A stretch of DNA of 55,217 nucleotides from Candidatus Izemoplasmatales bacterium. GTDB taxonomy: Bacteria > Bacillota_I > Bacilli_A > Izemoplasmatales > Hujiaoplasmataceae. Each line of letters begins with the position of its first letter. The stretch's first letter is position 1. Shown piece after piece: positions 25,490 to 36,077 of this stretch. The stretch is from NCBI GenBank assembly GCA_041649275.1, contig JBAZNL010000010.1, forward strand, positions 1-55,217. Direction: 5' to 3'. A program made the translations under genes and the position numbers. The notes beneath the pieces are model-generated. The model worked only from the letters and a program-made list of their open reading frames with translations, searched no databases and had not been told where the DNA came from.

Positions 25490-26717
25490 GGATCTTCGCC
25501 TCGATTTCGCGTGTCGTTTCGTCATGACGGCCGGTGACCTCGACGGTCACGTCGGCGTATCGTTCGTATAGCGGCCGCCGTTCGCGAGCGAGACGCTCGA
25601 CGTCGGCCGGAGATTGGATCAGCGGACGGTTCCGGATGTCGGCCGCCATGATCTTGCGGTAGTCCTTGTCGAGGAACACGACGATCCCGTTATGCCTGAG
25701 GCGACGCATCGCCTCGGCGTCCTTCACCATCCCGCCGCCGGTCGCGACGATCAGGCCGCGATCTGCCGCGTGGCGTTCGACGAGCCGCGCCTCCATCGCG
25801 CGGAAAGAGGCTTCGCCCTCTTCAGCGAAGATGGCGGCGATCCTTCTTCCCTCGATCCGTTCGATCTCGGCGTCGGTGTCGAGGATCCGCTTGCCGAGCG
25901 ATGCGGCGAGACGCGATGCGAACGTCGACTTGCCCGACAGCGGCAGGCCGATCAGCACGACGTTGGCAAGATCGAGCGCAAGCCGTCCGTGGACGGCGCG
26001 CGCCGTCGCCTCGGCGATCGTTTCGCCGGTGAAGAGTTCCCTGGCCCGGCGGGCCTGCATGACGAGCATCAGGAGTCCGGACGCGGTCTTGATCCCGCGA
26101 TCGGCGGCGGTGATCAGAAGGTCCGTGCGGAGCGGGTTGTACACGAGGTCGAAGACGAACTCGAGGTCGGGAAACGGATCGAGCGAAACCGGCATGCCCT
26201 CTTCGTCGGGGTGCATCCCGACGGGGGTGGCGTTCACCAGGATCGCATGCGGTCCGCCCGCGGACGTCAGGAGCATTTCGCCCTCGCGGCGCGGGGTGCG
26301 GCAGTAGACGTCGACCGCCGCGGCGCCGCGGTCAAGCAAATAGCGCCTTAGCGTCACGGAGACCCCGCCGTTGCCGATGACGGCGACGCGCTTGCCGGAA
26401 GGATCGACGCCGTGGCGGGCGAAGGTGGCGGCGATGCCGTCGACGTCCGTGTTGTATCCATGCAGGCGGCCGTCGCGGCGGACGATCGTGTTGACCGATC
26501 CGGTGGCCGCGGCGAACCCTTCGAGTTCGTCGAGGAACGGAACGACGGTTTCCTTGTAGGGGGTCGTGACGTTCAGCCCGTCGAATCCCCCCTCGCGGAG
26601 GAAGCCGACGGGATCCTCGGTTTCGAACAGGTGGTAGGACGGATCGCCGAACGCGGCGTGGACCGCCGGCGAGAAGCTGTGGGACAAACGGCGGCCGAGC
26701 AGTCCGAAGGTCTTCAT
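25470..26717 (-). CDS. aroE/aroK: Bifunctional shikimate dehydrogenase-shikimate kinase fusion
   Basis: A 415-residue fusion. Residues 1-245 are AroE: LGRRLSHSFSPAVHAAFG binds shikimate, LNVTTPYKETV holds the catalytic Lys, GYNTDVDG the Asp, and GNGGVSVTLRRYL is a slightly altered NADP loop. Residues about 250-415 are AroK: VVLIGLPLSGKSTFASRLA is Walker A (Lys263), LDTDAEIE binds magnesium, and ATGGGMV and RRPLYERYADVTV are family blocks. The two activities are consecutive in the pathway. The ATG overlaps the aroC stop (ATGA). No internal ribosome site or start separates the halves, so this looks like a true fusion and not an ORF-calling error. Confidence 0.93.
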   Translation of the reverse strand: MKTFGLLGRRLSHSFSPAVHAAFGDPSYHLFETEDPVGFLREGGFDGLNVTTPYKETVVPFLDELEGFAAATGSVNTIVRRDGRLHGYNTDVDGIAATFARHGVDPSGKRVAVIGNGGVSVTLRRYLLDRGAAAVDVYCRTPRREGEMLLTSAGGPHAILVNATPVGMHPDEEGMPVSLDPFPDLEFVFDLVYNPLRTDLLITAADRGIKTASGLLMLVMQARRARELFTGETIAEATARAVHGRLALDLANVVLIGLPLSGKSTFASRLAASLGKRILDTDAEIERIEGRRIAAIFAEEGEASFRAMEARLVERHAADRGLIVATGGGMVKDAEAMRRLRHNGIVVFLDKDYRKIMAADIRNRPLIQSPADVERLARERRPLYERYADVTVEVTGRHDETTREIEAKIHAHLDR

Positions 26718-27811
26718 CGGAACCAGGCGGCCGGCTTGCCCTCCGCAAGCAGGTCGAAGAGCGCGAACGCGACGGCGGCGTTGATCACGTGGACGGCGCG
26801 GTGGACGATGGCGGGGTCGTGGCGTCCGCCGACGACGATCGTCGCGTTTTCGCGCGTCTGAAGGTCGACGGTGCGCTGCGGAAGACCGATCGAGGAGGTC
26901 GGCTTGACCGCGGCCCGCAGGATCAGGGGCATGCCGGTGGCCATTCCGCCGAGAATGCCGCCGTTGTGGTTGGCGAGCGTGACGACGCGGCCGTCGGAAT
27001 CGAAGGCGTATTCATCCTTGACTTCCGAACCGAGCTTGCGCGCGATGTCGAAGCCGTCGCCGAATTCGACGGCCTTGACCGCGGGAACGGAGAAGAGGAT
27101 TGCCGAGAGTCGGCTTTCGAGCGAATCGAAGAGCGGTTCGCCGGTGCCGACCGGAAGGCCGACGACGGCCGTTTCGACGATTCCGCCGACGGTGTCCGCA
27201 TGCGCCCTGGCGTCTTCGATCACGGCCCGCATGCGCGCTTCGGCGTCGTCGTCGAGCACCGGGAACGGAAGGCTCGCGAGCTGCGCGAGGGCTTCGGGTT
27301 CGATCGCGAGCGGATCGAACGGGCGGTCGAGGACGTGCCCGACGGACAGGATGTGGGAACCGACGCGGATGCCGTGGCGGATCAGGACCGTATCGGCGAT
27401 CGCGCCGGCGATCATGAAGAGAGCCGTCATGCGGCCGGAGTGGATGCCGCCGCCGCGCAGGTCCTCGGTCCCGCCGGACTTCACATAGGCGGGATAGTCC
27501 GCATGTCCCGGACGCGGTCTGTTCCGGAGCGGATCGTAATCGTGCGAGCGGGTGTCGGTGTTGGGGATCGAAAAGCGGAGCGGCGTGCCGTCGGTGACGC
27601 CGTCGGGCGCCCCGGAGCGGATCTCATATCGATCCGGTTCGCTGCGGGAGGTCGAGATCGACGTCTGCGGGCGGCGACGGGCGAGGGCGGAGCGGATCGC
27701 TTCTTCATCGAGCCGGACGCCGGCGGGAAGGCCTTCGACCGTCAGTCCGATCTCCGGGGCGTGCGAAGCGCCCGAGAAGGTGATTCTGATGTTCTTTCCG
27801 AAAGTGTTCAA
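26714..27811 (-). CDS. aroC: Chorismate synthase
   Basis: A 365-residue FMN-dependent enzyme that makes chorismate from EPSP. Signatures are MNTFGKNIRITFSGASHAPEIG, the ARRRPQTSISTSR phosphate/FMN site, RPGHADYPAYVKSG, GGIHSGRMTALFMIAGAIA and the RENATIVVGGRHDP segment near the end. It lies 15 bases after aroB and overlaps aroEK by four bases. Confidence 0.96.
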   Translation of the reverse strand: MNTFGKNIRITFSGASHAPEIGLTVEGLPAGVRLDEEAIRSALARRRPQTSISTSRSEPDRYEIRSGAPDGVTDGTPLRFSIPNTDTRSHDYDPLRNRPRPGHADYPAYVKSGGTEDLRGGGIHSGRMTALFMIAGAIADTVLIRHGIRVGSHILSVGHVLDRPFDPLAIEPEALAQLASLPFPVLDDDAEARMRAVIEDARAHADTVGGIVETAVVGLPVGTGEPLFDSLESRLSAILFSVPAVKAVEFGDGFDIARKLGSEVKDEYAFDSDGRVVTLANHNGGILGGMATGMPLILRAAVKPTSSIGLPQRTVDLQTRENATIVVGGRHDPAIVHRAVHVINAAVAFALFDLLAEGKPAAWFR

Positions 27812-27826
27812 CGTATCAGCTCTTTC

Positions 27827-28813
27827 TCACAGCTTGAACTGCGATTTGACGATGACCGACGAACCGATGTCGACGACGTCGACGATCGAGAGGAGATCCT
27901 TGCGGTTCTTCTTGTCGCGGTTGACGTACATCTTGAGGTTCTCGATGTCGACCGGATCCGAGGTCGGAAGCCCGTACTTGCGCAGGCATTCGACGAGTTC
28001 GCGGCGGACTTCCGGATTGGAGACGATCATCACCATGCCGATCGCGATCGCCTCGCCGTGGAGATACTTCTTGTACTCATAGTACGCCTCGAGGGCATGG
28101 CCGTACGTGTGACCGAAGTTGAGCGAGCGGCGGACGCCTTCGTCGAACTCGTCGGCCTCGACGAAGCGACGCTTGATCTCCAGCGACTTGTAGATGAAAT
28201 ACTCCCAGTCGGCGGCGACGTCCTCGGTCCTGATCCGGTGGAAGAACTCCTTGTCGGCGATCATGCCGTACTTGATCATCTCCGCCATGCCGGCGGCGAG
28301 CTGGCGCCGGTCGAGGGTCTTCAGGACGGCCGGATCGATCAGGACCTTGACCGGTGCATGGATCGCGCCGATGGCGTTCTTGGCCTTGGCGGTGTCGATC
28401 GCGACTTTCCCGCCGACGCTCGAGTCGATCTGCGCGAGCAGCGTCGTGGGAATCTGGATGAGGGGGATGCCGCGCAGGTAGACGGCGGCCGCGAATCCGG
28501 CGAGGTCGCCGGTGACGCCGCCGCCCAGGGCGATGACGCACGAGTCCTTGCGGACGCACTGGTCGGTCATGATGTCGACGATGCGTCCGAGTTCCGCGAG
28601 CGATTTGCTTCCCTCGCCTTCGGGGAAGCGGATCACGATGTGGTTCGGACAGGCCGCCGTCACCTTTTCGACGTAGGCTGCCGGAATGTGGTCGTCCGAG
28701 ACGACGACGTAGAACGTGTCGGGATCGAGATGGCCGGAGAGCCGGTCGAGCAGGCCGGTCTCGATCAGGACTTCGTAGGTCCTCGCAGATGCCTTCACCT
28801 GCAGTTGGCGCAT
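27827..28813 (-). CDS. aroB: 3-dehydroquinate synthase
   Basis: A 328-residue NAD-dependent enzyme and the second pathway step. The motifs GEGSKSLAELGRIVD, ALGGGVTGDLAGFAAAVYLRG, PTTLLAQIDSSVGGK and the metal-binding NFGHTYGHALE are intact. It is slightly short for the family (about 350-360). It starts one base after the aroA stop. Confidence 0.95.
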   Translation of the reverse strand: MRQLQVKASARTYEVLIETGLLDRLSGHLDPDTFYVVVSDDHIPAAYVEKVTAACPNHIVIRFPEGEGSKSLAELGRIVDIMTDQCVRKDSCVIALGGGVTGDLAGFAAAVYLRGIPLIQIPTTLLAQIDSSVGGKVAIDTAKAKNAIGAIHAPVKVLIDPAVLKTLDRRQLAAGMAEMIKYGMIADKEFFHRIRTEDVAADWEYFIYKSLEIKRRFVEADEFDEGVRRSLNFGHTYGHALEAYYEYKKYLHGEAIAIGMVMIVSNPEVRRELVECLRKYGLPTSDPVDIENLKMYVNRDKKNRKDLLSIVDVVDIGSSVIVKSQFKL

Positions 28814-28814
28814 G

Positions 28815-30080
28815 TCATTCCTCCATCGCGGCGATGACGCCGCCGGCGTTCATGAAATCGTTCCAGAAGTTCGGATAGGACTTGTTCACGGCTTCTCCGT
28901 GGCGGATCACGACGGGTTTCGCGCATCGCGTCGCCGCGATCGCGGCCGACATCACGATCCGGTGGTCGGGGGCCGGATCGAGCGGACCGCCTTCGAGCGT
29001 GTCGCGACCGCGAAGGACGATCGACGTGTCGGTCACCTCGATGTCGGCGCCGAGCCCCTTCAGGATGTCGTATGTGGTCTGGAGGCGGTTCGACTCCTTG
29101 TACTTGAGCCGGGACGCGTTCTCGATCGTCGTCGTGCCGGAAGCATAGGCGCCGAGGACGGAGATGATCGGCGCGATGTCGGGACACTGCGAGACGTCGA
29201 CGACGCATCCCTTCAGGTCCGAGCGGCGGAAACGGATGCCGCCCTCGACGACTTCGACGGATCCGTTCATGTCGCGGATGACGTCGAGGATGCGGCGGTC
29301 GGGCTGCAGCGAGACGGGCGTGACGTTCCGGCAGAGGACGTCGCCGGCGAGCACGCCGGCGACGGCGAAGAACGCCATCTGCGAATGATCGCCCTCGATC
29401 GTGACGTTCGTCGGCGCGTAGGTCTGGTTTCCCGGGACGAGATACGACGAGACCCGTTCCTCGATCCGCACGCCGAAGCGGCGGAGGATGTCGACGGTCA
29501 TGTCGATGTACCCCTTCGATTCCAGGGAGCCGAGGATGCGGATCTCGGAATCCGCCCTGAGGAGCGGGAGGGCGAACATCAGTCCGGAGATGAACTGGCT
29601 CGAGATCGATCCCGGCACCTCGTAGACGCCGGGCGTCAGGGTGCCGCTCACGATGATCGACTTCTCGTTCTGCTGGTAGACGAGACCGTGCTGGCGGCAG
29701 ATGTCGTCGTAGGCGGAGAGGGGGCGCTTCATCAGTCCCGGCTTGCCGGTGTAGATCACCTTTTCGCGGGACAACGCGAGGATCGGCAGGACGAAGCGCA
29801 GCGTCGATCCCGATTCGTTGCAGTCGATGAAGTTGTCGTCGCTCACGAGGATGCGCGAAACGCCGTTCACGATCAGCTGGGAACCGTTGTTGATGATCTT
29901 GACGCCGATCTTCTCCATCGCCGCGATCGTCGCGGCGACGTCGTCGTTGACGGCGGCGTTGTGGATCACCGACTTGCCCTTGGCGAGCGAAGCGGCGATG
30001 ATCGCGCGATGGGTCTGGCTCTTCGACGGCGGAACGGCGACGGAGCCGGTCATGTTTCCGGGCGTAATCAGTACGTTCAT
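28815..30080 (-). CDS. aroA: 3-phosphoshikimate 1-carboxyvinyltransferase (EPSP synthase)
   Basis: A 421-residue enzyme joining shikimate 3-phosphate and phosphoenolpyruvate. The motifs PPSKSQTHRAI, CNESGSTLRF, SSQFISGLMFALPLL, KYKESNRLQ and DHRIVMSAAIAA are present. The NESGSTLRF block has Glu-Ser where most class I enzymes have NAGT, as in class II-like enzymes, which differ in inhibitor sensitivity; this is inference from one motif. It lies one base after the tyrA stop. Confidence 0.95.
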   Translation of the reverse strand: MNVLITPGNMTGSVAVPPSKSQTHRAIIAASLAKGKSVIHNAAVNDDVAATIAAMEKIGVKIINNGSQLIVNGVSRILVSDDNFIDCNESGSTLRFVLPILALSREKVIYTGKPGLMKRPLSAYDDICRQHGLVYQQNEKSIIVSGTLTPGVYEVPGSISSQFISGLMFALPLLRADSEIRILGSLESKGYIDMTVDILRRFGVRIEERVSSYLVPGNQTYAPTNVTIEGDHSQMAFFAVAGVLAGDVLCRNVTPVSLQPDRRILDVIRDMNGSVEVVEGGIRFRRSDLKGCVVDVSQCPDIAPIISVLGAYASGTTTIENASRLKYKESNRLQTTYDILKGLGADIEVTDTSIVLRGRDTLEGGPLDPAPDHRIVMSAAIAATRCAKPVVIRHGEAVNKSYPNFWNDFMNAGGVIAAMEE

Positions 30081-30081
30081 G

Positions 30082-30921
30082 TCATTTCCCCTTTTCGAGT
30101 AGCGTGCGACGGCGGTTCGCTTCCGCCATTTTGAGTTTCAGGCCGTGGATGTCGCCGCTTCGAAGGAGTCTTTCGAGCTCGTCCAGCGAAGCGCGGAAGG
30201 CGTCGATGCGGGCGATCAGGTTGTCTTTGTTTTCCAGGAACAGTTCGCTCCACAGCGGCGCGTTGATCATCGCGATGCGGGTCAGGTCGCGGTAGGAATC
30301 GCCGATGAAGCGTCCGGTGTCGAAGACCCCGTCGTCGCTGTCGACGATGGCGAGCGCGATCGCGTGCGTCAGCTGGGAGGTATAGGCGATGATCGCGTCG
30401 TGTTCCTCCACCGTCAGGTCCGTGACGTTGCCGAATCCCATTTCCCGGGCAAGCGAGCGGATCGTTTCGAGCGCCGCGACGGTATTCGCCGGCGTCGGGA
30501 CGACGATGTAGTTGGCTCCCCGGAAGATGGCGGGGTCGGCGTACGCCACGCCGGTCTTCTCGCGTCCGGCGACCGGATGGGAGAAGACGAACTGGACGCC
30601 TTGGGGCATCCGCGCGAGGACGCCTTCGACGATCGCCGACTTGACGCCGGCGATGTCCGCGCAGACGGTCCCGGGACGGATCGTCGCGGCGTTCTGATCG
30701 ACGAACTCGAGCAGCGCCCGCGGATAGAGGCAAAGGTAGACGACGTCGCACGAACCCAGCAGCTCCGCGGGAGCGGCACAGGCGCGGTCGACGATCCCCT
30801 TCGCAAGCGCGAGGGACGCCGCCTGCGGATCGATGTCGTAGGCGAGGATGGTGTGGTTCGGCTTCAATGCGGCGGCGATGCTGCCGCCCATCAGACCGAG
30901 ACCGACGATGCCGACTCTCAT
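30082..30921 (-). CDS. tyrA: Prephenate dehydrogenase
   Basis: A 279-residue NAD(P)-dependent enzyme that converts prephenate to 4-hydroxyphenylpyruvate for tyrosine. The Rossmann motif VGIVGLGLMGGSIAAALK, the catalytic HPVAGREKTGV segment and the dimerisation helices around HAIALAIVDSDDG are visible. There is no C-terminal ACT domain, so tyrosine feedback would have to work another way. It is the first gene of the aromatic operon. No chorismate mutase or prephenate dehydratase gene lies in this window, so those must be elsewhere. Confidence 0.92.
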   Translation of the reverse strand: MRVGIVGLGLMGGSIAAALKPNHTILAYDIDPQAASLALAKGIVDRACAAPAELLGSCDVVYLCLYPRALLEFVDQNAATIRPGTVCADIAGVKSAIVEGVLARMPQGVQFVFSHPVAGREKTGVAYADPAIFRGANYIVVPTPANTVAALETIRSLAREMGFGNVTDLTVEEHDAIIAYTSQLTHAIALAIVDSDDGVFDTGRFIGDSYRDLTRIAMINAPLWSELFLENKDNLIARIDAFRASLDELERLLRSGDIHGLKLKMAEANRRRTLLEKGK

Positions 30922-31088
30922 GGTATGAAAACCCCCAACGGATACTTTATATCATTGTAACACACTTTATTTGCGATGGAATTCCTTATGCGAAAAAGCT
31001 TGGAAAAGTCCTTCGCGGCGGGAAGCCGCCGGATGCCGGATTTTCTTTTTAAGAAAACGACGATATGATATAATGACTGTGAAGGCAG
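30922..31088. promoter_or_regulatory. Divergent promoter region, aromatic operon / flavin reductase operon
   Basis: On the plus strand TGA is directly followed by TATAAT (31069-31074) in the shared motif TATGATATAAT. On the minus strand a TACAAT preceded by TGT lies about 35 bases before tyrA. A GC-rich fold (GGCGG/CCGCC) followed by TTTTCTTTTT is at about 31015-31050. I see no T-box leader. Confidence 0.5.
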
Positions 31089-31097
31089 GTGACCGCC

Positions 31098-31622
31098 ATG
31101 TATGTTGATGTTTCGCCGTTCGAATACGCCGGTTCCGTTCTCGAACGGATGAAGCCCGGCGTCTTTCTGACCGCATCCACGGACGGAAAGGCCAATACGA
31201 TGATCATCGGCTGGGGCGGGCCGATCATGATGTGGAACCGTCCGATGGTGGTCGTCTTCGTCCGCGACATCCGCGCCACCTATCCGCTGATCGAGAAGAG
31301 CGGCGAGTTCACCGTGAGCGTTCCCCTGCGCGACGGACTCGCGGACGCGATCCGGTTCTGCGGTACGAAGTCCGGGCGCGACGTCGACAAGTTCGCCGCC
31401 TGCGGCCTGACGCCGGTCGCCGGCCGTTTCGTCGGCGCGCCGGTCATCGGCGAATGCGACCTCCACTACGAATGCCGGATCATGTACCGGCAGAAGCTCG
31501 ACCAGGCTGCCGTTCCGCAGGCGATCAAGGATCGCTTCTACTCCAATCCCGCCAACAACGCCAACCACACCGTCTACTACGCCGACATCCTCGGCTGCTA
31601 CGTGGATGGGAGGGTCCGCTGA
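31098..31622 (+). CDS. Flavin reductase-like FMN-binding split-barrel protein
   Basis: A 174-residue protein of the flavin reductase/split-barrel family. The TASTDGKANTMIIGWGGPIMMWNRPMVVVFVR stretch and ATYPLIEKSGEFTVSVP are the FMN-binding signature, followed by GRDVDKFAACGLTPV. ATG 31098 is preferred over an in-frame GTG at 31089. Relatives reduce flavins or unknown acceptors. The physiological substrate cannot be told. The stop overlaps the folD start by one base (TGATG). Confidence 0.85.
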   Translation: MYVDVSPFEYAGSVLERMKPGVFLTASTDGKANTMIIGWGGPIMMWNRPMVVVFVRDIRATYPLIEKSGEFTVSVPLRDGLADAIRFCGTKSGRDVDKFAACGLTPVAGRFVGAPVIGECDLHYECRIMYRQKLDQAAVPQAIKDRFYSNPANNANHTVYYADILGCYVDGRVR

Positions 31623-32475
31623 TGGCGGTCCTCCTCGACGGCAAGGCGCTCGGCGCCCTGATCCGCGAATCCGTCAAGCGGGACGTCGAAACGATCGTCC
31701 GCGACGCCGGCGTCGTCCCGCATCTTGCGGTCGTCCTCGTCGGCGAGGATCCCGCGAGCCAGACCTACGTCAAGAGCAAAGAAAATGCCTGTCGCAATGC
31801 CGGCATCCGTTCCACCGTGATCCGCGAGCCTTCGGACGTCGACGAGGCGCGGCTCCTTTCCATCATCGACGGCCTGAACGCCGATCCCGGCGTCCACGGC
31901 ATCCTCCTGCAGCTGCCGATTCCGAAGCACCTCGATCCCGACCGCGTCATCGCGCGGATCGACCGAGGGAAGGACGTCGACGGCTTCACTCCCGAGAACG
32001 TCGCGGCGCTTTCGAACGGCCGGCCCCGCCTCGTCCCCTGCACGCCGCGGGGCGTGATGCGCCTCCTGGAACATTACCAGATTCCGGTCGCCGGACGCAA
32101 ATGCGTCGTCGTCGGCCGCAGCCAGATCGTCGGGAAGCCGATGGCCGCACTGCTTCTGAACGCCAACGGCACCGTCACCGTCTGCCATAGCAAGACCGCC
32201 GACCTGCGCGCCGAGACGCAGCGCGCCGACATCCTCGTCGTCGCCATCGGAAAGACCCGCATGATCGACGGATCCTATGTGAAGCCCGGCGCCGTCGTGA
32301 TCGACGTCGGAATCTCGAAAATCGACGGCGTGATCGCCGGCGACGTCGATTTCGCGTCGGCCGAAGCCGTCGCCGGATGGATCACCCCGGTTCCCGGCGG
32401 CGTCGGTCCGATGACCATCGCCTGCCTTCTGGAAAACACGATCGCGTGCTGCCGCGGACTCCTCGGAGGGCGCCC

Positions 32476-32479
<4 letters not shown>
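31622..32479 (+). CDS. folD: Bifunctional methylenetetrahydrofolate dehydrogenase/cyclohydrolase
   Basis: A 285-residue enzyme interconverting methylene- and formyl-tetrahydrofolate, which supplies one-carbon units to purine synthesis. The motifs VGEDPASQTYVKSKENAC with the catalytic Lys, GILLQLPIPKHLD, KDVDGFTPEN, GRSQIVGKPMAALL and TPVPGGVGPMTIA are present. It is coupled to purB by a four-base ATGA overlap, consistent with a purine-related operon. Confidence 0.96.
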
Positions 32480-33780
<1,301 letters not shown>

Positions 33781-33846
33781 TCATTCGCTCGAACACGACT
33801 TCAGACCGACCGGAAGGCGGTTCTCAACAGAAAGGAACATACAAGA

Positions 33847-34851
33847 ATGGGTCTATTGATTGGTTCGATCATCCTCACGATCGTCTTGGCCGTCGCCGGC
33901 GTCGCCGGCGCGACCCGCTACAACCGCGTCAACCGCGAGCGCAACGGCTGGCTGATGGTTTCCATCGCGCTCGTCGGTCCCGCGATCCTGCTTCTCGGCG
34001 CGTTCACCCGCGTCGACGCCAACGAGGTCGGGATCATCTACGACGACCGGTACGGCGTCATGGAGGAGGTCAAGCTCGAGGGCTTCCAGGCAAAGTCGAT
34101 CTTCGAGCACATCACGCCGATCAGCACGGCCGTGAAGACCGTGACGCTCGGGGCCACCAAGGACGAAGTCCTCGGCGGACAGACCCGGGATTCCGTCTAT
34201 GCGACGTTCGTCATCACCACCACGTATCACATCCGGGCGGCCGATGCCGGGCTCTTCTTCAAGAAGACGGGATCGACCGACATCACCTCCGCCCAGTTGA
34301 ATGCCGCAGCCAAGCAGGCGCTCCAGGCGGTCACGATCAACTATGACATCTACGGACTCCTGAGCACCGATCTCGAAGCCGCCCGCGAGGAGTTCCAAAC
34401 GCAGTTGACGACGCTCCTCTACGCCCAGTACTACATCACCCTCGACAGCGCCTCATTCGACGACATCGATGCCGGCGACCTCGTCGAGCAGACGATCCAA
34501 GCGAAGGCCCAGGCGCAGCAGCAGATCGAGATCGCCCAGGCCAACCAGGATCGTGCCGAGATCGAGAACGCGACCGCCCTGATGAATGCCCAGGCGCTCG
34601 CCGATGCGGCCGTGATCGCCGCCCAAGGCGCGGCCGACGCGGTCCAGATCGCGGCCGACGCCGAAGCCTACAAGGTGATGACGGAGAAGACCGCGGTCGC
34701 GGACCTCTTCGACTACTACAGGACCGAACTGCCCGGTCTGACCGACGCCGAAATCGCCGATGTGGTCATGAGCGTCATCTATTACGCCACATGGAACGGG
34801 GAGTTGCCGATGGTGGTCGGCGACGCCTCGGTCTTCATCCCGCTTCCGTGA
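33847..34851 (+). CDS. SPFH/Band 7 (prohibitin-like) membrane protein
   Basis: A 334-residue protein with two N-terminal hydrophobic segments (about 2-24 and 35-53) and an SPFH domain (about 55-210) with VDANEVGIIYDDRYG. A long Ala/Gln/Glu-rich coiled coil (about 212-280, AQAQQQIEIAQANQDRAEIENA) and a C-terminal region without clear similarity follow. SPFH proteins form membrane-scaffold oligomers. Its specific role is unknown. AAAGGA precedes the ATG. Confidence 0.83.
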   Translation: MGLLIGSIILTIVLAVAGVAGATRYNRVNRERNGWLMVSIALVGPAILLLGAFTRVDANEVGIIYDDRYGVMEEVKLEGFQAKSIFEHITPISTAVKTVTLGATKDEVLGGQTRDSVYATFVITTTYHIRAADAGLFFKKTGSTDITSAQLNAAAKQALQAVTINYDIYGLLSTDLEAAREEFQTQLTTLLYAQYYITLDSASFDDIDAGDLVEQTIQAKAQAQQQIEIAQANQDRAEIENATALMNAQALADAAVIAAQGAADAVQIAADAEAYKVMTEKTAVADLFDYYRTELPGLTDAEIADVVMSVIYYATWNGELPMVVGDASVFIPLP

Positions 34852-34905
34852 CGCGGCCATCGGTCAAGGAGACGCAATCAGAGGATTCAGACAGCGAGGC
34901 GTGCA

Positions 34906-36063
34906 ATGAAACGATATGATTTCGACAGGCCGATCGATCGGCGCGACACCTGCAGCATCAAGACCGACTTCGTTCCGGACAAGGACGCCCTGCCGCTCTG
35001 GATCGCGGACATGGACTTTCCCGTCGCCGATGAAATCGTCGCCGCGATCAAGAAGCGCGCCGACCATCCCATCTACGGCTACGGCTATCTGCCCGACAGC
35101 CTGTTCGAGGCATTCGCCGCATGGCATCGCGCCCGTCATGGGGTGGTTTACGATCCGACGAAGGCGATTCCGTACTACAGCGTCGTCTCGGCGATCCGGC
35201 TCGTCCTTTCCGCGCTCACCGAACCCGGCGACGCGGTCACGATCATGACGCCGGCCTATATGAACTTCAAGCCGTCCGTCGAGGAGATCGGACGCCGGCT
35301 GGAGACGAGTCCGCTGATCGTCGAGGACGGCCGCTACCGGATCGACTTCGCCGACCTCGACGCCCGCCTGTCGCGTTCGAAGGTCCTGCTCGCATGCTCG
35401 CCCCACAATCCGGTCGGCCGCGTCTGGACGATGGACGAGTTGTCCCGGATTCTCGCCCTCTGCGAGAAGCACGGGACGATCCTCCTGTCCGACGAGATCC
35501 ACTCCGACCTGATCCTGCCCGGATCCACGCACACCGCCGCCCTCACGCTCGGCGAAAAGGCGAAGGAACTGACCGTCGTCATGCTATCGGCGACGAAGAC
35601 GTTCAACCTCGCCCAGGCGGGGATGGCGTTCATCTACACCGAGAACTCCGCATATGAGACGAAGATCCGCAGATTCATGGAGAACCTCCATCTCGGGGCG
35701 ATGAACGTCTTCGCCGCCGCTGCGGTCGAAGCCGCCTACCGTCACGCCGGCGACTGGCTCGACCAAGTCCTCGTCTACGTCGAAGGCAACGAGCGCGTCG
35801 TCCGCGCCCGCATCGCCGCGACGATGCCGAAGCTCGCGCCCGTGCCGCTGGAGGGAACGTATCTCCTCTGGGTCGACTGCCGTCGACTCGGCTCGGCCTA
35901 TCGCGACTTCTTCGAGAAGGAAGCGAAGGTCTACGGCGACGACGGCGCCCTCTTCGGAACCGAAGGGGAGGGATTCTACCGATTGAACATCGCGACGCCG
36001 CGCTGCGTCGTCGACGAGATGCTCGCCCGCATGGAGCGGGCATACCGCGCCCGCATCGAATGA
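34906..36063 (+). CDS. patB: PatB/MalY-type C-S lyase (cystathionine beta-lyase-like)
   Basis: A 385-residue PLP enzyme. DFDRPIDRRDTCSIKTD, PLWIADMDFPVADEI and YGYGYLPDSL are hallmarks of the MalY/PatB group. CSPHNPVGRVWT, LLSDEIHSDL, the lysine in SATKTFNLAQAGMAF, and RLNIATPR complete the active site. Members split C-S bonds in cystathionine or cysteine conjugates. The E. coli relative MalY also affects maltose regulation, but nothing here links it to the glucan locus about 25 kb away. Confidence 0.9.
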   Translation: MKRYDFDRPIDRRDTCSIKTDFVPDKDALPLWIADMDFPVADEIVAAIKKRADHPIYGYGYLPDSLFEAFAAWHRARHGVVYDPTKAIPYYSVVSAIRLVLSALTEPGDAVTIMTPAYMNFKPSVEEIGRRLETSPLIVEDGRYRIDFADLDARLSRSKVLLACSPHNPVGRVWTMDELSRILALCEKHGTILLSDEIHSDLILPGSTHTAALTLGEKAKELTVVMLSATKTFNLAQAGMAFIYTENSAYETKIRRFMENLHLGAMNVFAAAAVEAAYRHAGDWLDQVLVYVEGNERVVRARIAATMPKLAPVPLEGTYLLWVDCRRLGSAYRDFFEKEAKVYGDDGALFGTEGEGFYRLNIATPRCVVDEMLARMERAYRARIE

Positions 36064-36077
36064 AAGGAGGCGTTCCC

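Noticed and set aside
30922..31088. T-box or other leader upstream of the aromatic operon
   Set aside because: The divergent gap is too short on the tyrA side and has no specifier-like or conserved T-box sequence.
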